Assembly (NCBI GenBank): GCA_002295635.1
Contig: DBHK01000027.1
Location: 248,001-312,000, forward strand
Direction of reading: 5' to 3'
DNA length: 64,000 nucleotides
DNA from: UBA830 sp002295635
Lineage (GTDB): Bacteria > Pseudomonadota > Alphaproteobacteria > MPNO01 > UBA830
Shown: one piece after another, positions 18,519 to 27,859 of the stretch
Layout: each line of letters begins with the position of its first letter
Numbering within the stretch: the stretch's first letter is position 1
Translations under genes and position numbers: made by a program
Notes under the pieces: model-generated
Databases searched by the model: none
What the model was told of the DNA's origin: nothing
The model's input: the letters and a program-made list of their open reading frames with translations, nothing else

Positions 18519-19405
18519 ACTAAGCTTACCCCCCCCACTTTTGATAGAGGCATGTCCCCCGCGACAGTTGTCCGGTGTAGTAAGCGGCGCGAGTTTACGA
18601 GGTCATAGGGCATTGCCTGATGCATTACGCAAATATTATCGAACATTACCATGTCACCGACCTGCCATTTATGCCGATATGTGTAGTCTGGCTGGTTGCA
18701 AATTTTCTCTAGTTCGTCGATTAATCCACGGGCGTTTTCGATCGGCATCCCTTCAATCCCTGCTGCGTGCGATCCTATAAATAGTGCACGTCGGCCATTA
18801 GGGCGCTCAGCGACAAGCGGTTGGCGTACAGGGGGGGTTATTGCCTGTACCTCAGGCGGCCGCGGCGGAAGGTTGTGACGCCGACGGGTTTCCTCAAAAT
18901 CATGAATAATTACAAGATGTTCGAGGGCACTTTTTCGCTCTTCCGAGAGCGAATCGTATGCGAGAGTGGTATCCGCAAACATTGTATCGCCTCCTTCGTC
19001 CGGCATTTCTATCGCATAAAGAATCGAGGCTTTAGACGGTACGGTTCGAAAGGATGAGTCGATGTGCCAAGCTGATGTGCCCAACGTGAACGACTTATGC
19101 CCAGGATCATCAACCGATTTTATGGTATTCGTGGCGCGGTCAATATTGGTGACACGGAGCACGGTTTTGTATCCGTCCGCCTGATCTTTAGGGTCGGGAA
19201 AATCCTCAAGTTTTCCGAAATGCTCGCTAAACGCGACTTGTTGTTTGACTGTCCAGTATAGGTCGCGGAAGACCAGAAGACGATATTCTTCGAAGGCATC
19301 GTGTATCCTCTCTAGGAGTTCTTCTGAGAGGGGGCGGGCTAGGTTGATCCCGAGGACCTCTGCTCCAACTCCACTTTCGCTCGGGGCAATATCGATATCC
19401 GACAT
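18515..19405 (-). CDS. TauD/TfdA-family Fe(II)/2-oxoglutarate dioxygenase
   Basis: 296 aa. The iron facial triad is visible as H114-I-D116 (SAWHIDSSF) and a distal His in VMHQA, with the 2-oxoglutarate Arg in RRLLHRTTV near the C terminus. The family hydroxylates taurine, alkyl sulfonates, sulfate esters, herbicides and others; the substrate is not predictable from sequence alone. First gene of a two-gene operon with the putative di-iron protein, and divergent from the NMT1/THI5-like gene at 19537. Confidence 0.92.
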   Translation of the reverse strand: MSDIDIAPSESGVGAEVLGINLARPLSEELLERIHDAFEEYRLLVFRDLYWTVKQQVAFSEHFGKLEDFPDPKDQADGYKTVLRVTNIDRATNTIKSVDDPGHKSFTLGTSAWHIDSSFRTVPSKASILYAIEMPDEGGDTMFADTTLAYDSLSEERKSALEHLVIIHDFEETRRRHNLPPRPPEVQAITPPVRQPLVAERPNGRRALFIGSHAAGIEGMPIENARGLIDELEKICNQPDYTYRHKWQVGDMVMFDNICVMHQAMPYDLVNSRRLLHRTTVAGDMPLSKVGGVSLV

Positions 19406-19536
19406 GGTTCCTTACCTTGTTGTAATGAAGATTAGCCAGCTATCTCAATGACGACAATGCACATTACGTTGTCTTGAAGTCTTGCCTGTGACAGGTTCAA
19501 GGCCGCAAATTCGATCCGTATAAAAGGATACTGTTC

Positions 19537-20424
19537 GTGGAAAAAATTAACATACAGTTCACTCTATTTTCGGCATTTTACTCGCCGCTTATTTCGACAA
19601 TTTCTGCAGGTTTTTTAAAGGATGAAGGCCTAGATCCGGAATGGTCGGTATCTCCGCCTGGAGTATCTGCCATCTCGTCGCTAGAAAAAGGGTCGGCCCA
19701 TGTCGTCCAATCGGCGCTAAGCCAAGGGTTTACCCCCCTCAGTCTAGGCAAAACCCCGAGTGTGGTTCATTTTGCTCAAATAAATGAGATGGATGGCTTT
19801 TTCATAACCGGGCGCGATGCGGATCCGGATTTTTCATGGAGTAAATTAGAGGGGGCAGACGTTCTGACATTCCCCGGCGGCCAACCACTCGCAATGTTTA
19901 AGTATGCTTGTCATAAGGCGGGGATCGATTTCAACGCCATCAACCTTATCCATCCAGGTGGAGCCGCAGACATAGACAAGGCATTTCGTGAAGGTTGTGG
20001 GCAGTATGTGCAGCAGCAGGGGCCGTTTCCACAACAGCTGGAAGCTGATGGCATCGGTCATGTTATTGCGCAATCCGGACCTCTGATTGGCCCTTGCGCC
20101 TTCTCCAGTCTCGCGGCGACGCGCCAATGGATAGAAACCGACATGGCCAAGGCCTTTATGCGCGCTTACGCTAAAACGCGGAGATACATGAACGATGCCC
20201 CTGCCTCGGATATCGCGAGGGCCGAGAAACCCTATTTTCCCGACATAGATGAAGTCGTGTTGGCGAAATGCATTGCGGCCTATCAGGATCTTGGAACTTG
20301 GACCCCGCATGTTGAAATCACAAAGCCCGCCTTCGAGGTCATTCTAGATGTGTTTGAACATTTCGGTACGTTGAAAGAACGCTATCGCTGGGATCAGATA
20401 TGTGTAAAGCCCCCGATGGCTTAA
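19537..20424 (+). CDS. NMT1/THI5-like protein without signal peptide
   Basis: 295 aa with the periplasmic-binding-protein type II fold of NMT1/THI5-like and SsuA/TauA-like proteins: FTLFSAFYSPL near the start, GFLKDEGLDPEW, a GSAHVVQSALSQ ligand-loop segment near 50-62 and LEGADVLTFPGG. It begins MEKINIQFTLF with no signal peptide or lipobox, and no ABC permease or ATPase is adjacent, so it should be cytoplasmic. It lacks the CCCFC motif of true Thi5 HMP-P synthases. The start is GTG 19537 with AAGGA eight bases upstream. Divergent from the TauD operon. Confidence 0.78.
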   Translation: MEKINIQFTLFSAFYSPLISTISAGFLKDEGLDPEWSVSPPGVSAISSLEKGSAHVVQSALSQGFTPLSLGKTPSVVHFAQINEMDGFFITGRDADPDFSWSKLEGADVLTFPGGQPLAMFKYACHKAGIDFNAINLIHPGGAADIDKAFREGCGQYVQQQGPFPQQLEADGIGHVIAQSGPLIGPCAFSSLAATRQWIETDMAKAFMRAYAKTRRYMNDAPASDIARAEKPYFPDIDEVVLAKCIAAYQDLGTWTPHVEITKPAFEVILDVFEHFGTLKERYRWDQICVKPPMA

Positions 20425-20489
20425 TCGAACGGTAGAGGCGCGGGCGCAGCCAATAATCTGTATTTGGTGTAAAATGTTAGTGCACTGAA

Positions 20490-20508
20490 AAGTGCTGTTA
20501 AGGCACTT
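20490..20508. terminator. hairpin between convergent genes
   Basis: AAGTGC (20490-20495) and GCACTT (20503-20508) form a six-base-pair stem with a seven-base loop, next to an AGTGCACT palindrome at 20479-20486. The position between a plus-strand and a minus-strand gene end suits a bidirectional terminator, although the T-run is weak. Confidence 0.3.
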
Positions 20509-20598
20509 GGGTTGATTTGACGAGGCTACTCCGTGAGTGAGTGGAAATAGCAAACGTCCGGTGAACAGTTTGCCAAGAGTGAAATCCATAAGTCTATT

Positions 20599-21573
20599 TT
20601 AATCCAGCCGAAGGACAATCTTACCGAAATGTTTGTTCGCCTTCATATATGTGACGGCTTGTTCAGCATCCTCCATGGCGTATTCACTATCAATTGGTAT
20701 CACAAGTTCACCAGCCTCAACTGCGTCCCATAAATCTTTTTGCATTGCCCGAATGATCTCGCGGACCTCTTCCACTGTTCGCGTTCGGAAGGTTACGCCG
20801 ATGTAGTCGATGCGTCGCATGGCATGGAGATCGAAATTAAGGGCGCCCGTTAACCCGCCTAATCTGCCGACATTAACTATTCGGCCAAGGATTTTCGTCG
20901 CAGCTAAGTTAGCATTAGCCGAATAGCCTGAAATTTGATCAACGATCAGATCGACCCCCTCTCCGTTAGTTGCGTCAAGTACTTGCTCGACCCAAGTTTC
21001 ATCCCTAGAGTCGACAACAAGATCGGCACCGAATTCGATCAATCGACTTCGACGATTGGGGTTTGTCGAAGAACCGATAATCAGTTTAGCGCCCAAGATT
21101 CTAGCTATTTGTAATCCCATTAATCCAACGCCAGTGCTGGCACCCTGAATCATTATTGACTCACCACGTTTGAACCGGCCAGCTGTAACTGCAGCGTTGT
21201 GCATCGTTTGGAGCGCAACCGGGAGCGTCGAGGCCTGTGCCCATGTCATGCTATTTGAAGGAATTGGGATGGCGCGTCCCCAGTCGGCTACCGCGTATTC
21301 AGCCCAGCCTGCCGCTCCCGAGCACATTACTCGGTCTCCAGGTTTTAGATTCGGGACCTCTTTGCCAATAGCAACCACTTCTCCAACATATTCTATTCCC
21401 GGTACTGTGCCGGGTCCTCCTGCGCGACCATGTGCCATACCGCTGGCAACCATGGCATCCGCACGATTTATACCGCAGGCACGAACCCTTATCATAACTT
21501 CGCTCGCTTTAGGTATTGGCTCCGAAATATTATTGATTTCAAGCCCATTTGGCCCGACGACAGCGGCTTTCAT
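20599..21573 (-). CDS. zinc-free MDR-family quinone/enoyl reductase
   Basis: 324 aa medium-chain dehydrogenase/reductase. The N-terminal GroES-like domain contains CGINRADAMVASG and GIEYVGEVVAIG but lacks the zinc ligands of alcohol dehydrogenases. The Rossmann domain has GASTGVGLMGLQIARILGA near residue 145. This is the quinone oxidoreductase-like branch using NADPH. It is divergent from the UbiD gene beginning at 21682, so the ~108 bases between them serve both. Confidence 0.9.
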   Translation of the reverse strand: MKAAVVGPNGLEINNISEPIPKASEVMIRVRACGINRADAMVASGMAHGRAGGPGTVPGIEYVGEVVAIGKEVPNLKPGDRVMCSGAAGWAEYAVADWGRAIPIPSNSMTWAQASTLPVALQTMHNAAVTAGRFKRGESIMIQGASTGVGLMGLQIARILGAKLIIGSSTNPNRRSRLIEFGADLVVDSRDETWVEQVLDATNGEGVDLIVDQISGYSANANLAATKILGRIVNVGRLGGLTGALNFDLHAMRRIDYIGVTFRTRTVEEVREIIRAMQKDLWDAVEAGELVIPIDSEYAMEDAEQAVTYMKANKHFGKIVLRLD

Positions 21574-21681
21574 ATATCCTTTCCCCTCATACTTTCGTTT
21601 TCGATAATTGGCTTTTCAACAGGTTCGGCTCTTGCTCAACTTTTGCTACCACATCATCATACCGGTGCGAAGGGAGGAAAG

Positions 21682-23304
21682 ATGAACGATCGAAAATTGC
21701 GTGGTTACAATGATATGCAAGACCATCTTGCAGCACTTGACGCTGCTGGTCTATTGACGAAGGTCGAAGCATCGATCGATAAAGATACCGAACTTAGTCC
21801 CCTTGTTCGTTGGCAGTTCCGTGGTGGGATTCCGGAGTCCGAACGCAAGGCTTTCCTATTTACGAATGTGAATGGAGCGGGCGGAGAACGCTTCGACATT
21901 CCTGTGGTGACAGGAGCCTTGGCAGGAAATTCCAAAATTTATGCTATCGGCATGGGGGTCGCTGTCGAAGATATTGGTAATTGTTGGGCCAATGCAATTG
22001 CGAATCCTATTGATCCGGTGGAGTTTGCATGCCCTCCTTGTCAAGATCTGATATTTGAAGGTGTTGAGCTCCGGTCTGGTCATGGTCTAGATGCGTTACC
22101 TGTACCGATATCGACTCCGGGGTACGATTCTGCGCCTTATCTTACCGCGACCGCGTGCGTCACTCGCGACCCGGAAAGCGGTATTCAGAATCTCGGTACT
22201 TATCGTGGCGGACTGAAAGCGCCTGATCGGATCGGGTTAAAAATGTTCATGAATCTTGGGCAAGGTGGTGCGTCACACTGGCAAAAATATCGCAGCCGTG
22301 GTGAGCCAATGCCAATTGCGATAGTTGTCGGTTGCCCACCACCGATTGCTTATTGTGGCCCGCAGAAATTACCTGAGAATATTGATGAAATCGGCGTTGC
22401 CGGTGGAATTGCCGGAGCGCCCATGCGTATTGCGAAGGCACGAACTTCTGATCTTATGGTACCGGCGGATGCAGAGATAGTGATAGAAGGATTGGTTGAT
22501 CCAAATAATTTTGAACCCGAAGGTCCGTTTGGTGAAAGTCACGGTTACATAAATCTAGAGGAGTTTAATTTTATTATGCAGGTGACCGCCATTAGTCGAA
22601 AAAAGAATGCTGTATTCACATCCATTATTAGCCAGGTCACACCGTCCGAGTCCTCTGTGATCAAACGGGTCGCATATGAACCTTTGTTTCTTAGTCACCT
22701 TCGCGAACATCTTGGTATCAAAACCGTTCAGCGAATTTATATGCATGAGCCCCTAACTAATTTACGTAAAGTTGTCGTCATTCAATTCGCGCGTGGCAGT
22801 ACCCGTACAGAGGTCTGGCGTGCGCTCTACGGCGCCATGTCATTTCAAGAACCGGTCGGTAAATATATGATTGCGGTCGATGAAGATATCGACCCATCTA
22901 ATCTTGATGCAGTATTTTGGGCCATGAGCTACCGCGCAAACCTTGCAGAAGATGCCGAAATACTGCGACATAGGCCGCTGGGCCACGGTCCCAAAACAGG
23001 TGCCACTGAAGACGCAACGCTTGCTATAGATGCGACGCTTAAAGCGGATATGGCACCGGTGGCTTTGCCCAAGCGGGAGTACATGGAGCAAGCGCGCGTG
23101 ATCTGGGAGCGGCTCGGCTTGCCAGCGTTAAAGCCTGAAGTTCCGTGGCACGGCTATGAGCTTGGAGATTGGTCAGTGGAATGGGACCAGATGGCGAAGC
23201 GCGCCGCGGCTGGCGATTGGATCGCTAACGGCGAACGCTCCAACCAGCAGCGTCGGATCAACATCACGCCAAATACTGATGTGCGCAAACCGGATAAGGG
23301 GTAG
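21682..23304 (+). CDS. UbiD-family prenylated-FMN decarboxylase (copy 1)
   Basis: 540 aa. The catalytic Glu pair is seen in EPEGPFGESHGY and the Arg region in QNLGTYRGG. Also typical are DLMVPADAEIVIEG, GIAGAPM and YRANLAEDAEI. UbiD enzymes reversibly decarboxylate aromatic or alpha,beta-unsaturated acids with prFMN made by UbiX, which is not in the window. ATG 21682 has a strong AGGGAGG site; the frame is open further upstream across the divergent promoter, which is not family-like. Confidence 0.92.
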   Translation: MNDRKLRGYNDMQDHLAALDAAGLLTKVEASIDKDTELSPLVRWQFRGGIPESERKAFLFTNVNGAGGERFDIPVVTGALAGNSKIYAIGMGVAVEDIGNCWANAIANPIDPVEFACPPCQDLIFEGVELRSGHGLDALPVPISTPGYDSAPYLTATACVTRDPESGIQNLGTYRGGLKAPDRIGLKMFMNLGQGGASHWQKYRSRGEPMPIAIVVGCPPPIAYCGPQKLPENIDEIGVAGGIAGAPMRIAKARTSDLMVPADAEIVIEGLVDPNNFEPEGPFGESHGYINLEEFNFIMQVTAISRKKNAVFTSIISQVTPSESSVIKRVAYEPLFLSHLREHLGIKTVQRIYMHEPLTNLRKVVVIQFARGSTRTEVWRALYGAMSFQEPVGKYMIAVDEDIDPSNLDAVFWAMSYRANLAEDAEILRHRPLGHGPKTGATEDATLAIDATLKADMAPVALPKREYMEQARVIWERLGLPALKPEVPWHGYELGDWSVEWDQMAKRAAAGDWIANGERSNQQRRINITPNTDVRKPDKG

Positions 23305-23402
23305 CAGGGCTGTGGTTTCCCCCTCACGACCATTCCGGCAGGGTTTTCATTCCGTTTCCTATATCACCTGGAGGTTTCCGACCTCATCGGAATAACGGAT
23401 TA

Positions 23403-24278
23403 TTGAAAGTACCTATTCCAATGCCTCCTCCAATAATTATCGGCCCTGTCTGGATGATCCTTGCAGGAACCGGTTATACGTTAGCTTCCGTCTGTACTCG
23501 GGAATTATCGTCGGATTACTCAACCGCACAGCTGGCGTTCATGCGCGCTGTGATCGCTATCGTTTTCATAGTGCCGATGATCCTCAGAAACGGCATTTCC
23601 GTAATGAAAACCGACGTTTTCCCAATTCATGTCGGGAGGGCCTTCCTCACTTATGGTGGAATGATGTGCTGGTTTTACGCAGTCAGCGTGATTCCAATCT
23701 CCGATTATACCGCGTTGCTCTATATTCAGCCTATCTTCACCATTCTTCTGGCTATTTTTATCCTTGGCGAGAAGGCAGGACCAAGGACTTGGGTTGCTAT
23801 TTCCTTAGCCTTTTTAGGGGCGCTTATTATCCTGCGACCCGGCTTCCAAGACATAAATCTTGGGATGATCGCGGCCTTAGCAACCGGCGTTTTATTCGCA
23901 GGTGTTAATACCTGTATGAAAACTCTCTCAAGGACTGATTCCGCTGCTGTAATGGTCGCTTACGTGAGTGTTCTTATGCTAGTTTTGTCATCTGTACCTG
24001 CCTATTTTTATTGGGTCGACCCAGATCCGGTCGATGTTCCGACTATCATAGGCGTGGGTCTGTTCGCACTGTTTGGTCAGTATTCTATTACCCGGGCAAT
24101 TGCAGTCGCGGATGCGCGCGTAGTTCAACCTTTCGACTTTTCTCGCCTGATAACAGCGGCAATCATAGGTTGGATCGTATTCGATGAGATTTCTGATCTA
24201 TATACTTGGCTAGGGGCACTGGTTATCTTCTGTGCGAGTTACTATGTAATCGTCTTTGAGCGAAAGGGCGTGCACTGA
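23403..24278 (+). CDS. EamA/DMT-family transporter (plus-strand copy)
   Basis: About 291 aa with ten predicted membrane helices in two EamA repeats; the first repeat ends around LGEKAGPRTWVAISLAFLGA, the usual loop plus helix. Drug/metabolite exporters of this family carry amino acids, nucleosides and other small metabolites. The TTG 23403 start gives a short proline-rich N terminus; ATG 23421 is an alternative. It follows UbiD by ~100 bases and could export or import a substrate of that pathway. Confidence 0.88.
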   Translation: MKVPIPMPPPIIIGPVWMILAGTGYTLASVCTRELSSDYSTAQLAFMRAVIAIVFIVPMILRNGISVMKTDVFPIHVGRAFLTYGGMMCWFYAVSVIPISDYTALLYIQPIFTILLAIFILGEKAGPRTWVAISLAFLGALIILRPGFQDINLGMIAALATGVLFAGVNTCMKTLSRTDSAAVMVAYVSVLMLVLSSVPAYFYWVDPDPVDVPTIIGVGLFALFGQYSITRAIAVADARVVQPFDFSRLITAAIIGWIVFDEISDLYTWLGALVIFCASYYVIVFERKGVH

Positions 24279-24420
24279 TTTTGTCCTCTCGCAGTCAATC
24301 TATTCCCAGCGACAGTGCCTGTGAGAGATTTTCGTGGGCCGGTGACTTCGGGATTGGGTCTGGCGGGCGAAAAGGTCGTTTCTCAGACGAAAAGGTAGGC
24401 GTGGAAAACGCAGCTAAGAC

Positions 24421-25125
24421 ATGATTACCCAGTACACTTGGCCGACGCCGAACGGGCATAAGGTGGCGATCCTAATTGCCGAGCTGGGACTTGAGACTGA
24501 AGTTATTGCTGTCGACATTAATCAGGGTGAGCAGTTTAATCCTGCGTTTCTTAGAATCAGCCCCAACAACCGTATTCCGGCGGTGGTGGATCATGATCCA
24601 GTCGATCAAATAGGCCCATTGTCGGTATTCGAGACTGGTGCGATCCTTTTATATCTGGCTCAAAGAGAGGGGCGATTTCTCCCCCAACAGAGTGATATTC
24701 GGCAATTTAAATCAGTCTTGGAGTGGTTAATGTGGCAAATAGGCGGACTTGGGCCGATGGCGGGCCAAGCGCACCATTTCCGCCAAGCGATGGGCGGGGT
24801 TGAGGTGCCCTATGGCGTTGAGAGATATACGGCGGAAGTTCGTCGTCTTTATAATGTGATGAACAAACGCCTCGCGGAAATGGAGTGGCTAGGAGGCGAT
24901 GAATATTCTGTGGCCGATATTGCCTGTTGGCCTTGGGCACGCCCGTCGAGGCGGCAAGGGATCGATAAGTCCGAATTTCCCCACGTAAAGCGGTGGTATG
25001 ATGCGATCGCCGCTCGTCCTGCAGTACGGGAGGGCATGGAACTTTTAAAGGATAAACGTGGATCTAAAGAGCTGACCCACAAATCGCGTGACATTCTGTT
25101 TGGCAAGGGCCAGCAGGTAACATAA
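24421..25125 (+). CDS. glutathione S-transferase family protein
   Basis: 234 aa. N-terminal thioredoxin-like domain with TWPTPNGHKVAILIAELGL, then NNRIPAVVDHDP (cis-Pro) and SVFETGAILLYLA, the glutathione-binding turn with its E-T/S pair. An all-helical C-terminal domain includes EYSVADIACWPW, with the conserved Asp of the helix-6 motif. It resembles the YfcG/YghU (Nu-class) disulfide-bond oxidoreductase group. It converges with the EamA operon. Confidence 0.9.
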   Translation: MITQYTWPTPNGHKVAILIAELGLETEVIAVDINQGEQFNPAFLRISPNNRIPAVVDHDPVDQIGPLSVFETGAILLYLAQREGRFLPQQSDIRQFKSVLEWLMWQIGGLGPMAGQAHHFRQAMGGVEVPYGVERYTAEVRRLYNVMNKRLAEMEWLGGDEYSVADIACWPWARPSRRQGIDKSEFPHVKRWYDAIAARPAVREGMELLKDKRGSKELTHKSRDILFGKGQQVT

Positions 25126-25148
25126 TTCTGATGGTTTACCTGTGCCTC

Positions 25149-26024
25149 TTAGTGTCCTCCGGGCGACCCACCTCGGCGGGATTCTTCGCGAACACTGTAG
25201 TAATTTGCCCCGAATATTACTATGCCGCCGACTGCGGTCCAAGGATTGATGGCCTCGGTGTATATCAGGTATCCGAGAATTGCCATCAATGGCAGGCGTA
25301 AAAAATCTAATGGGAAAATAATTGTAATGTCGGCAAGTTTCAAAGCCCTCGCCATGGTGTAATGAGCTGCTAGTCCTGCGAGCCCCCATGCAAGAATCCA
25401 TGGAATATCTATTAATTCGGGCGTCACCCAATCAAAGATAAAGATTGCTGGAATTAGGCCGAGCGGCAATTGCAGGGTGTTCATATAAAATATGATGCTT
25501 TGTGGAGATTCGGTGCGTGTAAGGTACTTAACCAAGACCCCGGATCCGGCATAGAGGAAAGACCCCAGAAGCATTACGAAGCCCGCCGTGCTGAAGGCAG
25601 AGCCCTCCGGTTGCAGAATGATCAGTACTCCGAAGAATCCTAAGATCGTAGAAATCCACTTGTGTTTCCACATGGTCTCCCCGAGAAACATTACTGCGAG
25701 TATCGCGGTAAAAACCGGGACGGAGAATTCGATGGCTGTAAGATCTGACAAAGTCAGATGGAGGATCCCGTACATCCAGCACAGCTGCGCCGAAAACTGC
25801 ACCAATGCCCGAAAACCATGGAACCGGAATTTAATGGTGCGTAGATCGTGAAACTGGTTCCGCATCACAAAGGGTAAAACAGCGATGACGCCAATCAAGG
25901 ATCTGAAAAACAGGATCTCGAAAGTCGACATAGTAGTATGCAATTCGCGTGCCGAAATTGCCATTCCGGCAAAACCTGCCATGGTGCCACAAAACCAGAG
26001 AACCGCTTGAAAAAGTGGTGGCAC
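25149..26024 (-). CDS. EamA/DMT-family transporter (operon gene 4)
   Basis: 291 aa with ten hydrophobic helices and the EamA loop FLGETMWKHKWISTILGFFGVLII. The GTG start at 26024 shares its first G with the TAG stop of the preceding gene, so translation is coupled. It is the last of four tandem EamA genes on this strand. Substrate unknown. The family motifs LTLSDLTAIEFSVPVF and GEN/YY-type ends are shared with the neighbouring copies. Confidence 0.88.
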   Translation of the reverse strand: MPPLFQAVLWFCGTMAGFAGMAISARELHTTMSTFEILFFRSLIGVIAVLPFVMRNQFHDLRTIKFRFHGFRALVQFSAQLCWMYGILHLTLSDLTAIEFSVPVFTAILAVMFLGETMWKHKWISTILGFFGVLIILQPEGSAFSTAGFVMLLGSFLYAGSGVLVKYLTRTESPQSIIFYMNTLQLPLGLIPAIFIFDWVTPELIDIPWILAWGLAGLAAHYTMARALKLADITIIFPLDFLRLPLMAILGYLIYTEAINPWTAVGGIVIFGANYYSVREESRRGGSPGGH

Positions 26025-26920
26025 TATCTCTTAGCCTCGCGGGTTTCTTGCCAAACGGAGTAGTAGTTGCCACCGAAGATAAGGATAGCGCCCGCCAAAA
26101 CCCAAATACTTACACCCTCCGAATAGATCAGCCAGCCAATGAGAGCTGCTAGCGGTAGTCTTACGAAATCAACGGGTATGCAAACAGTGGCATCCGCGAG
26201 TTGAAGAGCGCGAGCGAGACAGAAATGAGCCGATATTCCGGTCAATCCCATTGCGAGCAGCCATGGGGTATCGGCCAATGTGGGCCAAACCCAGTCGAAC
26301 CATAAAACAGCCGGGAGAAAAGAGAATGGAAGTTGAATAACTTGCATCCAGAAAACAATGACCCAGGGCGCATCGTCCCTCGTCAGTGATTTCACCATGA
26401 CATTCGATGTGCCGTAGCAAAGTGCACCCAGTAGAACGATCAAAGCACCTTGAGTTACGATTTCGAATCCGGGACGCAGGATGACCAAAACACCTGCAAG
26501 CCCCATAATAATCGCAATTAGTCTATGCGATTTTGCTGGTTCACCTAAAAACAGAATGGCAATGATGGCAGTCCACATCGGCATCGTAAATTCCAACGCC
26601 GTGACATGCGCCATTGGTAGCAACGTGATTCCGATAACCCAGCACCATTGACCGCCAAAATGAACCAAATTTCGGCCAACCTGCATTGCCACCCGCCGGG
26701 TTTTAACCTTGGAAAAGCCGAAATGCCATGCGACGAGACACATGACCGGAATTCCGATAATCGAGCGAAATGACAGTAACTCAAAACTTGACATGTTGGT
26801 TGATAATTCTCGCACCGCAATCATCATCAAAATGAAAGAGGCCGCCGTGCCCAAGATCCAGAATGCGGCAAGAATGGCATTCTGGGGCGGTTGAGATGTT
26901 TGCGCGGCGGGGTCTGCCAT
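26024..26920 (-). CDS. EamA/DMT-family transporter (operon gene 3)
   Basis: 298 aa, ten membrane helices in two EamA repeats (LPMAHVTALEFTMPMWTAII and FLGEPAKSHRLIAIIMGLAG around the first repeat end). Close in layout to its three operon neighbours, suggesting tandem duplication. It ends by sharing one base with the start of the next gene and lies 24 bases after the previous one. Confidence 0.88.
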   Translation of the reverse strand: MADPAAQTSQPPQNAILAAFWILGTAASFILMMIAVRELSTNMSSFELLSFRSIIGIPVMCLVAWHFGFSKVKTRRVAMQVGRNLVHFGGQWCWVIGITLLPMAHVTALEFTMPMWTAIIAILFLGEPAKSHRLIAIIMGLAGVLVILRPGFEIVTQGALIVLLGALCYGTSNVMVKSLTRDDAPWVIVFWMQVIQLPFSFLPAVLWFDWVWPTLADTPWLLAMGLTGISAHFCLARALQLADATVCIPVDFVRLPLAALIGWLIYSEGVSIWVLAGAILIFGGNYYSVWQETREAKR

Positions 26921-26944
26921 TTGGTTCGATGTCCGTTGCGAGAG

Positions 26945-27859
26945 TCAATCCAGCGTCGGCGCTGCTGCTATCGCAGAGCGCGTTTCACGGCGAACAATAT
27001 AGACCGTAGATACAAAAATAACTGCCCCGCCAATCCATGCCCATATTACCGGCATCTCTCCAAAGAATAAGAAGGCACCGAGCGTGACCCACGGTAATTT
27101 TGTAAAATCTACTATGATTATCAGGCTAGCATCCGCTAATGCTAGTGCTCGTGCAAGCAGCCAATGGGCTAGTGTTGCGGTTGCTGCAAGCCCGATTAAC
27201 CATGGCACGTCGGTGATCGGCGGCATAGAAAGCCCTCCCATTGCGAGAGCCGCCGCCAGCGCGAGAGGCAAATGGATAATATTCATATAGAAAACGATCG
27301 TGTCGCTGGTTCCATCGCGCATCAATATCTTTGTTATAATATTCGCACCCGCATATCCGATTGCGGAGACAATTGCAGCGATTGCGGCGATAGTGACTGG
27401 TTCAATACCAGGCTGAAGGATAATCAGGACACCGACAAACCCAAGGACAGTTGCTATCCATCTTGCCGAATCGACTCGTTCACCCAGAAACATAATGGCG
27501 AGTACGATCGTAAATAGAGGTACGGTAAACTGTAGTGACATACCGACGGATAGATTTATCTGCGATATCGCGTAGAACCAGCCGGCAACGCCTACGAAAT
27601 GCATTATATTTCGAAATAAATGCAACCTAAAAACATTGGTTCGGAAAAGCTTGCTTCTTGTTCGCGCGAAGATCGGCGCAAGTAGGACTAACCCAATCAG
27701 GGCACGCCAAAATGCCAGTTCACCCGTATTATATCGTTCGGCGAGATGTCGCACGATCATCACCATAGACATGAACGCAAAGGTAGAAAGTGCGATCCAG
27801 ATAAAACCCCGCAGATTAGGTGACAGGTTAGTCGACCAGCGCCGGGAATGTTCGATCAC
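26945..27859 (-). CDS. EamA/DMT-family transporter (operon gene 2)
   Basis: 304 aa with ten hydrophobic segments and the EamA repeat-end signature FLGERVDSARWIATVLGFVG. The ATG overlaps the stop of the upstream copy by four bases (ATGA). Members of this family can be exporters or importers, so direction cannot be stated. Confidence 0.88.
   Translation of the reverse strand: MIEHSRRWSTNLSPNLRGFIWIALSTFAFMSMVMIVRHLAERYNTGELAFWRALIGLVLLAPIFARTRSKLFRTNVFRLHLFRNIMHFVGVAGWFYAISQINLSVGMSLQFTVPLFTIVLAIMFLGERVDSARWIATVLGFVGVLIILQPGIEPVTIAAIAAIVSAIGYAGANIITKILMRDGTSDTIVFYMNIIHLPLALAAALAMGGLSMPPITDVPWLIGLAATATLAHWLLARALALADASLIIIVDFTKLPWVTLGAFLFFGEMPVIWAWIGGAVIFVSTVYIVRRETRSAIAAAPTLD

Noticed and set aside
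19537..20424. Thi5-type HMP-P synthase
   Set aside because: The CCCFC motif and associated substrate His context of Thi5 are not seen.
21430..21681. 84-residue N-terminal extension of the first UbiD protein
   Set aside because: It overlaps the divergent MDR gene and its promoter, and the internal ATG 21682 has a strong ribosome-binding site and matches the family start.
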